The notes beneath the pieces are model-generated. The model did not search any database, was not told the DNA's origin, and was given only the letters and a program-made list of their open reading frames with translations. A stretch of 64,000 nt of DNA from Glandiceps talaboti (lineage: Eukaryota > Hemichordata > Enteropneusta > Spengelidae): NCBI RefSeq assembly GCF_964340395.1, contig NC_135551.1, positions 8,210,879 to 8,274,878 of the forward strand, given 5' to 3'. How positions within the stretch are numbered: the first letter of the stretch is position 1; every line of letters starts with the position of its first letter. The position numbers were made by a program, and so were the translations under genes. Below are positions 34,316 to 49,416 of the stretch, in pieces.

Positions 34316-35501
34316 GTTGAACGTGGGATTTCACAAACTGACCCGCCCAGCTCCGATGAGCAAAGCCAAAATGACCCCAGTAAAAACACATTTATCCAAA
34401 TGCCCCCCCCCCCCACACACTGTATATGTTAACATCATTTAATATTTCTTACTTTGGGATATTACTATAACACTATATGAATATTATTTAAATATTGCTA
34501 TTTATTAAGAGAACACTGAACACTTTTTTGGTGGTACAATCCTTGTTTTCAATGTAGATGTTTATCTAGAATCTACGAAACATGTAATTTTTGTCAGAGT
34601 ATCACATAAATCAATGGCAGATGTCGACTAAAATAATAATTACTTGCAATTAACACAACTCGTTCTATAAGAACCAGTCTTTACAAATGTAGCAAACGTT
34701 GACTGAAAGTAACATAAACTAATTTCTGATAATGGTACGTATGGTATATATACCTGTTTGTGGTATTATACGTCACCTGTCACCAATCTCGCATTCTGAT
34801 TGGTCGAGAGCCCTGCAGATACACAGGCGTATGTTTTCACCAACAGCCGTATTTTTGCTTGTTGTATCACGTGGTCACTACACGTCCCCTTGTAAACAAA
34901 TCTAGCAGACAACTAGAGATCGAGCTATAACCAGCATTTCCAATGCCAAATTTGTTGTCAATCGAACAAAATATCACCGTTGTATACATTGTAACAAGTC
35001 TTTGAACTGCACTTTTCATGTCACAGGGAAATAGTCAAAAATTCCACACACAACCGTGAAAGTCCAGTGACGGCGAACGCACGGTCGTCACGCGATCGTA
35101 AACATGAATTCCTAAATTTATGAAGGATATGAAAATTACCACCACAGAGGGTGTAATTTTTGCTTAACTAGAACAACAAAACATATCACGAACATTTATG
35201 TACATTTCATGGAATACAGTACGCAAAACAAAGACGCACTCATTTTTCAGCTGATGGTTATAAGTTTCAATATATCGCTGAGTGATATGCAAATAATAAA
35301 CATTACGTCATACTACTGAGCAAACGCGCACTCTGATTGGACGATAAAGTTAAGGCTGACATGTAAACAACCGCATTGCAGTTATCAGAGAGGTGTATGA
35401 TACTACGCTCAACAGTATAACGCGGAAGTGATTTTATTTTAACATGAAACAGCATTTTAAGACATTCAAATATGAATTCATAGTCGCAGGTGACGTATAA
35501 G

Positions 35502-35643
35502 TATGTTATTTGCCAAATACTGTTCCACATCTTGCTGCTCGAGGTAATTTTTCTGGTATAACGGCTCGCCTCCGGCTCTCCGTTATACCAGAAAAAATTA
35601 CCTCTCGCAGCAAGATATGGAACGGTATTTGGCAAATAACATA
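35502..35643. mobile_element. 142-bp foldback element
   Basis: Arms of about 69 bp (TATGTTATTTGCCAAATAC... and its mirror ending TTGGCAAATAACATA) match at about 63 of 69 with almost no loop. The target duplication is not clear. Two similar CTCTGATTGG/TTCTGATTGG words lie upstream at 34790 and 35326. Confidence 0.7.
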
Positions 35644-36151
35644 TACATATCTCTGTAAATTTGAATAATTTCATTTAAAAAACATTACACTTGTTCAACT
35701 ACAGACTTACATTGATTTTACAAATTCCTTTCAGATGTTTTATAGTTTGACACACCTTTTTGTCAATTGAGTGGTACATCATGTACTAGTTGCCTATTAT
35801 AGCCAAGAATCTTGCATTCCAGTGATTATTATATTTATGTGTAGACCAGTGTAACATGATGTACCAACATTGTCCAGAATCACATGCAACCCTCTGTGCA
35901 GTGTATTAATATCAATTGTACATTATTTTCAATATATTATGGCTTTCATTTGTACATTCAGATATAACCAATACCAGAATGCTTATACAGTTTCATTCAG
36001 AACAAATGTTTATATTCAGAATGACAAATTGATTGAAACACAAATGGTAAGTTCAATCACCAGTTAAAACGGTCGTCAATATATACCCAGTGGTGAATTC
36101 AATGAAAGTTAACTCTAACCATAACCTAATCCACAACTAACCATTCTTAAA

Positions 36152-36153
<2 letters not shown>

Positions 36154-36225
<72 letters not shown>
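36154..36225. repeat. microsatellite (TA)n
   Basis: About 36 TA units, left of a tRNA-like segment. Confidence 0.95.
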
Positions 36226-36228
<3 letters not shown>

Positions 36229-36279
36229 GGTGAGTATCAATCTGCTAAGACAGTGCTCTATACCGCAGTGGCAGAGCGT

Positions 36280-36284
<5 letters not shown>
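36226..36284 (-). repeat. possible tRNA-derived SINE head
   Basis: On the minus strand CACTGCGGTATAGAGCA resembles an A box and AGATTGATACTCACCGAG resembles a decayed B box (GGTTCGANTCC-type). It is bounded by (TA)n on both sides and cannot form a full acceptor stem, so it is not a tRNA gene. Confidence 0.3.

Positions 36285-36372
<88 letters not shown>
36285..36372. repeat. microsatellite (TA)n
   Basis: About 44 TA units, right of the tRNA-like segment. Confidence 0.95.
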
Positions 36373-36374
<2 letters not shown>

Positions 36375-37059
36375 AATACCAAATGTTTGAATATTTTATT
36401 TGAGAAACAGTCCACATGACACAGGCATATGTGAAAGTGTGGATTGGGATACCCCTTACGCAGTAGAATATTTTGACAAAGTACAGTTGTTCAGGGGACA
36501 TTTCACGGTACCCTTATGCCACTTATGTTGTCATTTTCCAACGTGACCCCCACTTTAAGTGGTGTTTTTCAAAATGACCCCTCCACCAAAAACACCGGTC
36601 CACCAGTCGGTTAAATATGCCCGGCCCCTAATGGCTTTCATGCGATGATACGTGCTGACAATTTTGGTCTTAAAACAAATGCAATCTCGCTAACAGACGA
36701 TTGCCCAAAGCAGCCACCCCCGCTTAAAGTGATTGTCGACTGACGACAAGAATCCAACCTGGAAGCACTTCGAACTGTCAGTCAGCATTTGTGCTCAGGT
36801 TTATATGAAATTTAAAATCGCCATTCTTGACATACTATATAAGCCAGTTGACCTAAATCAAAACGTAGGATCTCAACAAATAATCCACATGCACTATAAC
36901 TGCTTCATTGTATTGTATGGCTCGACATCAGTGCCACAATTAATTAATTAATCATCTGGCGCAACAAAAACCACATCGTCATTGCTACATTTTCTGAATG
37001 CGTAATTCGCACCCAGAAAAACAATTACACGCGTCAGTGACAATTCTTGTCAAGTAGAC

Positions 37060-37346
37060 GATAAAATGTAGCAATGTAAATACAATTTGTCGCACCATTT
37101 GATAAAATGTAACAATGCTAATCATTCGATTTATCGCACCATTTGATAAAATGTAGCAACTTGATGTTAATACAATTTGTCGTACCATTTGACAAAATGT
37201 AGCAATGTTAATACAATTTGTTGCAATATTTGATAAAATGTAGCAATGTTAATACAATTTGTCGCACCACTTGATAAAATGTAGCAATTTAAAACGATCT
37301 GTCGTACCATTTGATAAAATGTAGCAATGTTAATACGAGAAATTAG
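37060..37346. repeat. minisatellite, about 41-bp unit x 7
   Basis: Unit built on GATAAAATGTAGCAATGTTA then ATACAATTTGTCGCACCATTT. Seven diverged copies; overlapping minus-strand frames are artefacts. Confidence 0.85.
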
Positions 37347-39286
37347 AATGTGCGAATAATGTTTACCTTCCCCTGTTGACAACTTTTCTCCCTGGCATAG
37401 CAGGCATAGCCCAAGGAAACCGATATATTGACGGACTGGCATATCTATCTCCCTATATGATGAAAAGGCAAATATATTGGTACAAAACGGAAACTTTTGA
37501 TATGTCTTGTGTATGGCTATCTTATCACGCCATAATTATCAACAAAACGTAAAAAGGTGAGTGACAGTAACTCGAAACACACGCCCAATATAACTAGCCT
37601 TCTTAAGCCTGCGTGTGACAAAAATACGAGGATTAAAATATGACTTTGCGAACATCTGTCTACTACTATTCGTGTTTATCACTTATATGTACAACTGTCA
37701 AGATCGTCCCCTTCATGGCAATTTATGTCTTGGAGATGCATCAAAGAAATCGTTTCAGTTCATGTTAAAGAGGACACCATTTATTATAACTAGAGTTGAA
37801 GGTCATGGGATTGAAGTTTCAGAGTCAACAACAGAAAACGTAATTTACACTGTACGCAGAATACAATATTTGTAACAAGAGTAATAGTTAGCTCATAGCG
37901 AGCTGTAGACGAAGGGTTTTCAATACTCCAAAAACTGTCTCCTTCAGAATCCGTTAGAATATAAATAGAATAAGGGAACAGCTGTTTCAAGGGTGTTTTG
38001 AAGGTGACATTCTTAATCTCTACAGGGGGAGGTTTTAACGATATCAAGACAGTGTCAGTAAAATGTGAAATAACAGACGAATGCGATGACTTACTTCTCT
38101 TGATGACGACCAATCTTGATGGTGTCTAATGATGAATAAAGTACCACGACGAAATCAGGCTGCCTTCGACTATGTACGGAAAAAACAGATGTTCACTTTC
38201 CTGTTTGTTCTTTTTTTGTTACGCCTACCCGATTGCCCCGATACAAGCCAAGAGTGCGCATGTCTTTTTGGTGGTTTATATTGTCAAATGATAAAAATAT
38301 GATATTTGCTTGCGAAGATGACGCTATTAGAAGGATTGTTTAGGTAGAACAATAATGAAGAATATAGAGATTTAATTACATCTTTTTTTTCTTTAAAAAA
38401 AAAAAATATTTGACTGTAAAGAAGTGAACGATGGCATGGATTGAATACTGTTTAGATTGTACTAGGCCTTTGTTCAAGAAAACGTAAACCCATTCTCGGT
38501 TAAAATAAAAAAAATGCAGGGGTCACCGTACATAATTTTGAAATAGAGGTCACAATGTTATCAAAATTCAGTCATTTTGGAATCCAATATGGCCGCCAAA
38601 TATTGTGCTAACGCAATGGGAAAATTAACTATAGTCGATTTCCCTGAAAACAAGAGGGTAAACCTGTACGTTTCTCGTGTAGAACTTCACTATTTTTTTT
38701 GCAATTTTCAACAAAGATATAAAAAGTTACATGCCTGTGGATTTGGAGTTTTCCTGATTCCCCGTGGTTGCTTCTGGGACAACCGAACTTCACCTTTCGT
38801 AACTGTGAGAGGTGATGGGCAATCTTGATTACCCATGGCCAGACTCTCTACTGGGGGGGGGGGGGGGGGGGGCTCTGCTAAGAGACCACTCAGACGAATT
38901 GTCGTAGTAGGGCCCCAGTGAGAGTCTGGGCAACGGAGACTGGGTCATGGCTAATGCATGTGGTGCTTTAGGGGGCAACATCAGCAGTTCAATGTGGATA
39001 AACAATGGAAAATGTAATTTGTTTAGTTTGGGGATGAAGGTTTGTGTGTGTGTGTGTGTGTGTGTGTTTTGTTGGGGGGGGGGGTGAACCAGTATAGGTC
39101 TCATCCGACAAGGAATCTGTTTTGTACCACTAAAAATGTCTTCAATTCGAAAATGGAAGAATTTCGCTTTATGTAAGAAATGAATGGCACTGTATACTAC
39201 AGCGTTTATTAACCTTTGATATGTAAAGTATATAATATGTTGATACTATGTCGTCATGTGAAATATCAAAATGTATGGTCTAAATA
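37347..39286. other. gene-free stretch
   Basis: Holds a G20 run (38853-38872), (GT)n at 39042-39067, and a dispersed repeat at 38455-38600 with relatives near 41930-42010 and 57125-57260 (shared AACCCATTCT, AGTCAAAATAA, CAGAGGTCAAA). No gene recognised. Confidence 0.4.
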
Positions 39287-39408
39287 ATGTATGTATGTAT
39301 GTATGTATGTATGTATGTATGTATGTATGTATGTATGTGTGTGTGTATGTATGTATGTATGTGTGTGTATGCGTGGGTGCATACATGTATTCGCACACAC
39401 ACACACAC

Positions 39409-39441
<33 letters not shown>
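39287..39441. repeat. compound microsatellite (GTAT)n(GT)n(CA)n(GACA)n
   Basis: About 155 bp; the several overlapping long frames across it are simple-repeat artefacts. Confidence 0.95.
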
Positions 39442-40293
39442 GACACACAAATATATGTGTTATATATAATGCCAGTTTGTATTAGACACACAGCTTTTCA
39501 TGTTGGTGAAACACAAGGGGTGAAACATGATATACACTGACATGGGATATGTTATGTTGTTTGTTCGCCTAACAAAAATAAATTATTTGGACTAAATTTG
39601 TAATTTTTAAAATGTAAAGTGCCAGGAAGAAGCTTTTATTATTTGCTTTGAAAATCTTTTAATTGCAATTTATCTGCTTGTTCTATTTATATTAAAATAC
39701 CATACCAAGATATTAACAAAGCGAAGCCTACATTAGATGACTCACCCAATTTTGAAGGGGCCATACCGATATTCTCGAACAGAGTGTTTTATAAGTGCAT
39801 CGCATATGAAATAAAGAGGGGAATAAACACTAAGAAAAATCACAGCAAGAAAGCACTCCCAATTGCATTAAATAAACGAACAGTTGGGGAATAAATTACC
39901 TCCAGATGTCCGAAGTTTAAAACTGTATCTGGTGTCTTTGTATCCTCATGTGTGTGTGTGTGTGTGTGTGTTATATTTTTCTTAGCAGTCATTTACTATT
40001 TTCTCAGTCCAGTGTGTTGTTGCAGTTACAGTGATATTACTTTTATCTAGTATATTAATGGAAGCTTTAGAGGTTGCAGCACATGTAGTGGCGATACCAA
40101 TTCAATACAAACTTCTTTATAACACTACTATCATTATGTTTGAAATACATGTTTTGTAAATAATTGTACAGAAAACGTGTCATATTTGATTTCTGACTTA
40201 AATCTAACACTTGGTAGAATAACTCTTTACTGTAATACACTCGTAGAATCAAGTGTTTTTTCTCTTTTTCTGAAATTAAGTGCTTCGTGTACT

Positions 40294-40676
40294 AAGGCCT
40301 AATAAAAGAATTTTTTGGTTCTGGCTACCTGACCCACCTAGTTTTTTTCACGCCGACCCTAAACTGTTATTTTTACGTATTCGAGAAAAAAAAATCGCGA
40401 AAATTGTGTAGTCTCGCAAGAAATAGTGGATTCAGAAACTGACAACCTAAAAAACAAAATAATATAAAACTGTTCTTTCAATGTAATGGCTGTACATCTG
40501 CTGGGAAGAAATTAATAACATAAAGACCATATGGAAAACAACAGAAAACATAACTACCTGAACTAGACACTCGCATATGGAAAAAAATATACATATAAAA
40601 TAAAAAATAAAAATTTACCCACCCCACCTATTCTAAAATTAAACGTAATCGGAACCATATAATCTTTTGTTTAGGT
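40294..40676 (+). mobile_element. MITE family 1, copy 5
   Basis: Starts AAGGCCTAATAAAAGAATT and ends CGTAATCGGAACCATATAAT...TTTAGGT. About 383 bp, colinear with copy 1. Confidence 0.75.
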
Positions 40677-41464
40677 ATATTAAAGTAGTATCACCTGTAA
40701 AGACAAGTGGTGTCCTTCAACCGTAACCAGTCTGCTCTCTACGATTGCACTTCCTTGTAACCTATTTACCGCTAAAATGAAAAGATGTAAGCTCCATCTC
40801 GAAATAGTGACTATTAGTTCAAACAGAGGTCATTATGTAGATTGGAAATGAAATAAACACCACGCAGCGCATAAATCTAGAGATTAGAAATATAGTTGTC
40901 ATGGTGACTCTTGTCAGTTGTGTGTACTTATAGTTAATAAGATACCAGTTGGTGACAATTTATGGGTTTGATCTGTTACGCAACATTAGGATAGACGTCT
41001 ATTATCATACCAAGCATGACGTCATTGTCATTTAAAACATTTTTTTACGGCAAAATGCTAAGAAATGCCCCATTCAGTACAGACACATGGATGTTGGCTG
41101 GTAAGTGCTACGCATCGTATCCCTTAAGCTATAGATTGTTTTCTAATTTCTCCAGAAAACCACTACAACTAGTGATAACCGATGTTAGATTTAATTTTCG
41201 ACTGTAAACTATTTTAAATTTAACAACTGGTTGACTGAAACAACCATAAAATTAAGCGATTTCCCACCTTTCCGAAATTAGCATGCATTTTGTGTTACAG
41301 CCATCAAACCCTGTAGTTTACTCGAGTTCGAGCTTTATACATTTTTAATTTGAGGACATTACTGAATCAAATGTCTCATATATTTTCCCACATTTTGCTT
41401 TACATGATAGAAATGGCTCTTAATAGGCCTAGGGTAATGTTTTTTCTTTTAAATATATTGCAAT
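40677..41464. other. gene-free stretch
   Basis: No feature recognised. Confidence 0.4.
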
Positions 41465-41766
41465 GCATGTATGTATGTATGTATGTATGTATGTATGTAT
41501 GTATGTATGTATGTATGTATGTATGTATGTATGTATGTATGTATGGATGTATGTATGTATGTATGTATGTATGTATGTATGTATGTATGTATGTATGTAT
41601 GTATGTATGTATGTGTGTATGTATGTATGTATGTATGTACGTATGTATGTACGTATGTATGTATGTATGTATGTATGTATGTATGTATGTATGTATGGAT
41701 GGATGGATGGATGGATGTATGTATGTATGTATGTATGTATGTATGTATGTATGTATGTATGGATGG
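41465..41766. repeat. long microsatellite (GTAT)n
   Basis: About 300 bp, almost perfect, with a GGAT block at 41696-41717. Frames of more than 100 codons across it on both strands are artefacts of a 4-bp unit without stops. Confidence 0.97.
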
Positions 41767-42618
41767 TGTTTGTTTGAAACTCGATGATAAAAGGGGTCAC
41801 CTTTATTTAGATGACCGTAGGCACGCCACGTACTGAACGTCTTGCACCATCTGCCTTACATTGTTTATTCATAATGTCACATTATTAATATGATTAATAT
41901 TATGTGGACCTCGGATTTAAAAACCTTAACGAAATCTCAAACCCATTCTTAGTCAAAATAAAGAAAAAATAACACTTTTTTTTAAAGCAGAGGTCAAAAT
42001 TTTGAGTAATCATGTGTACTGCTGTCATGACAATTATCACAGACAAAAGGGCTGTGTTTAGTACCATCACTGACGGAGTGGAGAAGGACATCAGTAGATT
42101 TGAATGCTAGAAGACTGTCAGGTAACGATTTGATTTATTCTCAGCGCTTAAGAAAATACACCAACTCGAACTGTAATTATAATAATCCTTAATTATATAA
42201 CGTTCATCTTGACGCTGAACACATGATATACTTTGATCAAAATGTCATCACGTATAGATCCATTTCAAGTACACACACCCTTCTCTATAAACTAACAACA
42301 ACATTAGTCGTTCATCAATATGTAGATTAAGCTAATTAATATGCAGGGTCTGAATAAAACCAAATACGTGTCAGACATAATTTCAACGAATACAGCAGAA
42401 GGAAGTACGTTGTGCAAGAACAAAAGTCAGAAGGGATGCAAATGTTGGTGGTGTCTGTCTCTTGCAGAGGGTAATCCATATACATTGTAATACAATTGCT
42501 GCATTGACTGACGTTTGCAGAGGGTGATTTACTGCGCCTCTCGGTTATAACAGACAAAACATGCATCATATCATGATTCACACTACGTGGGGACTATACG
42601 GACGGTGTAGACACAGAC

Positions 42619-42879
42619 ACAATAGGGAACTTGCAATCCAGACTGAGCATGGTCAGATGCAAAGGACTATGGGATTACCTGTGGTTATCGTAATATACGT
42701 AATCTGGAGCTACTGATAAAATTAACCCCCCCCCCCCCCAAATTGTCTGGGTAACTATGAATTGATTATTTTTGGTTACAAACAATGGAACAGTATTGTT
42801 TACACTACTAATTGATTAGCATTTATTATCATATTTCCCATGATGCAACATTCAACATGGTTTGCAAGTTCCCTATTGT
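42619..42879. mobile_element. MITE family 2, copy 2
   Basis: 261 bp bounded by a perfect 18-bp inverted repeat ACAATAGGGAACTTGCAA / TTGCAAGTTCCCTATTGT. The interior aligns with 11199-11446 except for a C-run at 42727-42740. No coding capacity. Confidence 0.8.
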
Positions 42880-43488
42880 ATTACAATGTATACGAATGAC
42901 AATGCAGCAATTGTATTACAAGGTATATACTCAGTAATCCTGTGCATGAGTTAGCCACAACCAACAATTAGTACCATTCTGACTTTTGTTCCTGCACGGA
43001 TTACTTTCTTCTGCTATATACGTACCAGTTGTTTCATTCGAAGCTGTAGTTTTTGAGAGAAAGATTAGGCATATTCATTATATATAAAGCTAACTTTAAT
43101 CAGATTTTGCCGATTTTGTGGGGATTATTAACTTATTGAGGAAATGCATTGACAATGCTAATTATGCAAATTAATACGTATAAATTTCATTACAAAGAAA
43201 CAGGATGTAGAGCTTCCAAATCTATCTTCATATTGTGATGTTATGCAACAAATCCTTGTTCAGATATAATAAAAATCCTATACATTTTGTAGACTAATGA
43301 ACCATTTGAGCTCATCAATGCTCTTCTTAATAAGTAAGTTTTTACATTAAAGTTAAAGAACATTTGTACCTATATTGTATAATGTCAATCAATGGTTTTA
43401 AAATAATTATGATACCGACGGACAGCCAGACAAACGGACACATACATACATACATACATACATACATACATACATACATACATACATA

Positions 43489-43571
<83 letters not shown>

Positions 43572-43586
43572 CATACATACATACAT

Positions 43587-43617
<31 letters not shown>

Positions 43618-44412
43618 TACATACATACATACATACATACATACACACATGATAGGATATGGAGACATTAAAATGAACGCAGTGTAATCCAATGCTCCTC
43701 AGTACACAACTCGTGATCGTCAGTGTTGGCGTCATATTACGCACTGATTAATTGGTAAATTCGTTAGTTATGCAAATTACTCATTAACATAGCAACATCA
43801 TAAGGTTATATAGGACTTATCCACTTTGTTATCAATGTATATGTCAAATTACTTGAAACTCGAAATTTGCATTCGTAAGATATTGCCTAATCACAAAAAC
43901 TAAAATAACAAGCGACCTATCGGTCAGAATAGCTCCGCTGTTTTTTTTTTTAATTTAATTTTTTATTTTGGTGACATGTAGAAGTGGTTCAGGTCTTCAG
44001 CTCTTCGAGTCACTATGCAGTTTTGTTTTAGCGATGCAATAAAGTGGTTAGTGGTTTCATATGATGTCTCACTATAAAACACATTTTACACAGAAGTTGG
44101 TAATGTATTGTACTTTTATACCATAGTCACCATTTTATAACAAAAATCTACTCTTATGATAAATTGCACAAAATCTCAGAAAAAAATGACTGGGAAATGC
44201 ACACAAGAAAAAGAAAAAAAGAGGATTTTGAGGTTGGCTATAAGTAATTCCAGTGTCTTACAGCTGTAACCCTGGAAAATTTTAATGAAGAATGAAATAA
44301 ACTAGGGATCTAAAATAATTTTGAGGCAATTTGAATTTCAATTTTCTAACAAATTTACAAAGTCAACAACATTCAACTTGTTCTAGTTGTGGTAGATATA
44401 TATAGGGAAGAA
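42880..44412. other. AT-rich dispersed-repeat stretch
   Basis: Contains ATTATGCAAATT-type words and TAAGAT.TTGCCTAAT blocks shared with 46440-47240 and 50760-51480, each lying near a (GACA)n or (ACAT)n array. Poly-A/T runs and no supported gene. Confidence 0.4.
43439..43650. repeat. compound microsatellite (ACAT)n(AT)n
   Basis: About 210 bp. Confidence 0.95.
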
Positions 44413-44976
44413 ATGTATTAATCGCCATCTTAGTTTCCGTACGGCGACAATCTCAAGTACCCGGAAGAGAGTCATTCTCAGCCATACGTTACAGTGGTAA
44501 CACTCGTTCATGTTCGGTTACCTTTCACAAAGAAAACACAACGAAATGGTTGAAATGATCTTTTTTTAATTTCTTTTCATCACAACAACAAAATCTGCGT
44601 GATCAAAAGTGTTGTAAACTAAACCAGAAAGAATTATCGGACTGGCTAAACTTCCCGATGAACTGGAAGGTCCTACTACTTCCAAATCTCTCTCTATTGT
44701 CTATGTTCCAAGTAAGCCTCGATAGTACTATAGTACGTGAGAAAATCGTCTCAAACTAGCGATACAACTTTCAAAATATAACTTGACATGTCTTCATTTG
44801 TTAGAGTTATACAATTCAAGACGGGTTTTCACTCGAAAACAACAATTCTGTGAATAATGACACTCTGAACGCAGCGATTTCTCGGACGATGTTACCACTG
44901 TAACGTATGGCTGACAACGACTTGCTTCCGGGTTAGTCCCTCGTGCATACGGGTGGATTGTCGGCGATTAATACAT
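44413..44976. mobile_element. 564-bp long inverted repeat element
   Basis: Perfect 14-bp ends ATGTATTAATCGCC / GGCGATTAATACAT. Inside them longer matching arms (AGCCATACGTTACAGTGGTAA against TTACCACTGTAACGTATGGCT, and CCCGGAAG/CTTCCGGG). No ORF. A one-armed hairpin remnant sits at 44687-44705. Confidence 0.7.
44687..44705. mobile_element. one-armed remnant of a CATAG-type hairpin
   Basis: CTCTCTATTGTCTATG is identical to the right arm at 17935-17950. The left arm is absent. TTCCAAA (44680-44686) and TTCCAAG (44706-44712) match at 6 of 7. Confidence 0.35.
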
Positions 44977-46799
44977 ACATGTACATCGTCTGATATTTTA
45001 ATTCACAGTGTTTTTTGTGACCGGCGCCTGTCAGCAGACTCTGCCATTTTTTTCATCATTCCATTGTATTTAAACCTTGTACTTGACATTTCGCAATATT
45101 TATAATTCTCAACAAAATAACGCAACATGCCTCACTTCGCTCGTACTCAAAGCAGCCCCGCACGTAGTCCTGCTTGCATACAGAGGAATTCGGGACTCGA
45201 TTCTGACAATTGTCCCTCCCCCTCCGGTGTTTAGAGTCAAGTCAGTAATACAGACTCGTGCACCCGAGGACTACATGTACCCCGCGCGGTATGATCACTG
45301 ACACTGATGACATGATGAGAGAGAACCTTTTCGGATTTACATGTAAAACGGGGAAAGATACGCAAAACATAATGCAAAGTCTGAAGCCAAATTAAAGTTG
45401 TAATTATTTTAATTATTTTTACTTGCCAAATATTTGCATTTTGGAAAGGCAAGACACGTTCATGTCGTTTAACTTTACATGTGAACTGTCGGCCATATTT
45501 AAACTTCAACCGCATGCCTGGCATGCCCTTCCTTACGCAAGTTGTCTGAATTCTGGTTCACTGTCATTCCAAATTGCACGACAATATAGAATTAACCACA
45601 AGTTACATGTTATCTGAAAACATCACACTTTTATAGTGGGTCTGAAGTGTGATTTTAGTGAGTACTAAGAACGTCCTGTGTTGATACTCAAGATACTTGC
45701 TGTGGGAAATCGCTCGGTCGAATGAGGTCACCTTCAGCTTCTGGTCGAATCAGGATAGAGTATGCAAATGAGGATGTTGCGGATTGGCTGATAATGTAGA
45801 GGGGTGCAGAATTGGATTTGAAGTTTACAACCCTGTTTCGAACAAACGCTTGTCATTTGGGCGCCCAATGCGTAGAATTATGACTATAGCACATATTACA
45901 TTGCTTGTTTGACGTCAATAGTGTCTTTTGAAAAGTGGCAGTTTACTTAAAGTCTCGTCGACTGATTTCCAATATGGCGTCGGTCATTATGCTCATTAAC
46001 ATATTCATTTTTTTTTCAAATTACAAAAAAAAAATCATAAAAAATAAAAATGAGGATGTGCTGACTTGAAATTAACAAATCTGAGTAAGCTACCCCCTGC
46101 GCATCAACACGCCAGATATCAAAGCAATCTAATAAGAGGTTTTCAAGGAGTTGATGAAAATGACATTTTATGAAAAAAAATCATAAAAAATTGAAAATGG
46201 CACAGATCAACTTGGCATGAACAAATCTGAATAGCCTCCCCCCAGGGAACATGCACACCAAATATCGAAGAATTCCGACTGTCACTTATGGAGTAGATAG
46301 TAAAAATATAAAAGTTTGACGGACACCTATGATTCACTCTACTCTCTATACCTCAATACCCACCTATACCTAAAGCTACGCTTTCAGCTTTCGCTGACAG
46401 CGGAGCTAATAAAGCTGCATCAACAAGATAATAGGACATTACACTTTCTGTCATCAAATGCAGAATTAAATATCATACAAAGCTTGCATTCTTAAGATGA
46501 TGCCTAAATTGTCAAATATTCTTTATACAAATGGATAAAAGCTATGTAACAGCGAGTTGTATAGGATGTATAGGAGGACGCTGTGCTCTGTTGTCATCCA
46601 TTGTACGCGTGTGTACCAAATTGTATTGAGTTTGTAGCTGCGGTGTTATCAAAGTTATGAATATGTTTATTTATGTAAATACTTCAAGATTATTCATCAG
46701 ATATTTTTACAAAGTGAACTGTTTCAGGCAATTCTTTTACGGAATACAGTAAATAGTTAATTAGAGATGATGCATTAGTTTTAGAGATATCCTGTCTAC
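44977..46799. other. gene-free stretch
   Basis: Between 45960 and 46340 an internal duplication (AAAAAAATCATAAAAAAT, ACTTG, AACAAATCTGA.TA) forms two units of about 180 bp. AGCTCCGCTG at 43930 and CAGCGGAGCT at 46403 could be the ends of a larger element, but this is weak. No gene recognised. Confidence 0.35.
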
Positions 46800-47330
46800 A
46801 TTTACAGACAGACAGACAAAAGACAGACGAACAGACATACGGACAGACAGACAGGCAGGAAGGCAGACAGACAGAACTAAAACATAACCCTCATCTACGG
46901 AAGCTAATGATACATTCCGTCTTCTGCTATGTTTGAAGTGAATTTAAGATATTACCTAATTTTAATTAGTGAAAACACCCAATACAGCCAAAAGCAACAT
47001 CAACAAACTTTGTAGAATATTCGTTATTATGAATGTATTTACCAAATTATATGAAATTTATGCACATTACTCGCTAAATGTACAATTATGCGAAATTTGA
47101 AGTAAGCATTCTTAAAGCCAGAGCCTAATTACTGAAAATCTATATTTATGCAAATATTTTTATTATGGGATGTTTACCAAAACGTAACCTGCTCAAAATG
47201 TGTGTACCAAATGTAATTTCAATTGAGGTAAACGTTTTTCAGGAAATGATAAAACAGACAGACACAGAAGCAAGCAAGCAAGCAAGCAAGCAGACAAACA
47301 GACAGACATACCCATAAGGAGGGTAAACAT
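46800..47330. repeat. (GACA)n-rich dispersed repeat
   Basis: Two imperfect GACA clusters (46803-46874 and 47268-47311) flank an AT-rich segment with TTATGCAAAT words; it ends ACCCATAAGGAGGGT, similar to the end CCCTTACGGGAGG of the element at 50520-51509. Confidence 0.5.
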
Positions 47331-47533
47331 GTAATCGGTGCCCTCCAGTCATACATTACACAGGAGTAGCCATCGTATACAGCGAGATGCTTTATTTTCA
47401 GGTATTTGAAATGCCACAGTGCAAAACGAAATTGCCCACTGTAACTCGCTCAATTAGTTAACGAACGTTATGTTCACCTGTCCCTAGATAAATAACCAAT
47501 TCAAGAGTTCGTGTGCTCAACGCGATGATAATG

Positions 47534-49333
<1,800 letters not shown>

Positions 49334-49416
49334 ACAATGGTATAGAGTTGTTTATTGTCTGCAAACAATTTGTGGAAAGTAAATGTTGTTAATGAATATT
49401 TATTATTTGTTCTTAG

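Noticed and set aside
36226-36284. Functional tRNA gene
   Set aside because: No acceptor stem or proper B box; only a decayed SINE-like resemblance remains.
41350-41836. Open frames of more than 100 codons on both strands (MYVC/HTYI repeats)
   Set aside because: They read straight through a (GTAT)n microsatellite, which has no stop in several frames; no gene context.
43930-46412. 2.5-kb element bounded by AGCTCCGCTG and CAGCGGAGCT
   Set aside because: Only 10 bp match, the interior contains another complete element, and no duplication was seen; chance or unrelated repeat ends cannot be excluded.
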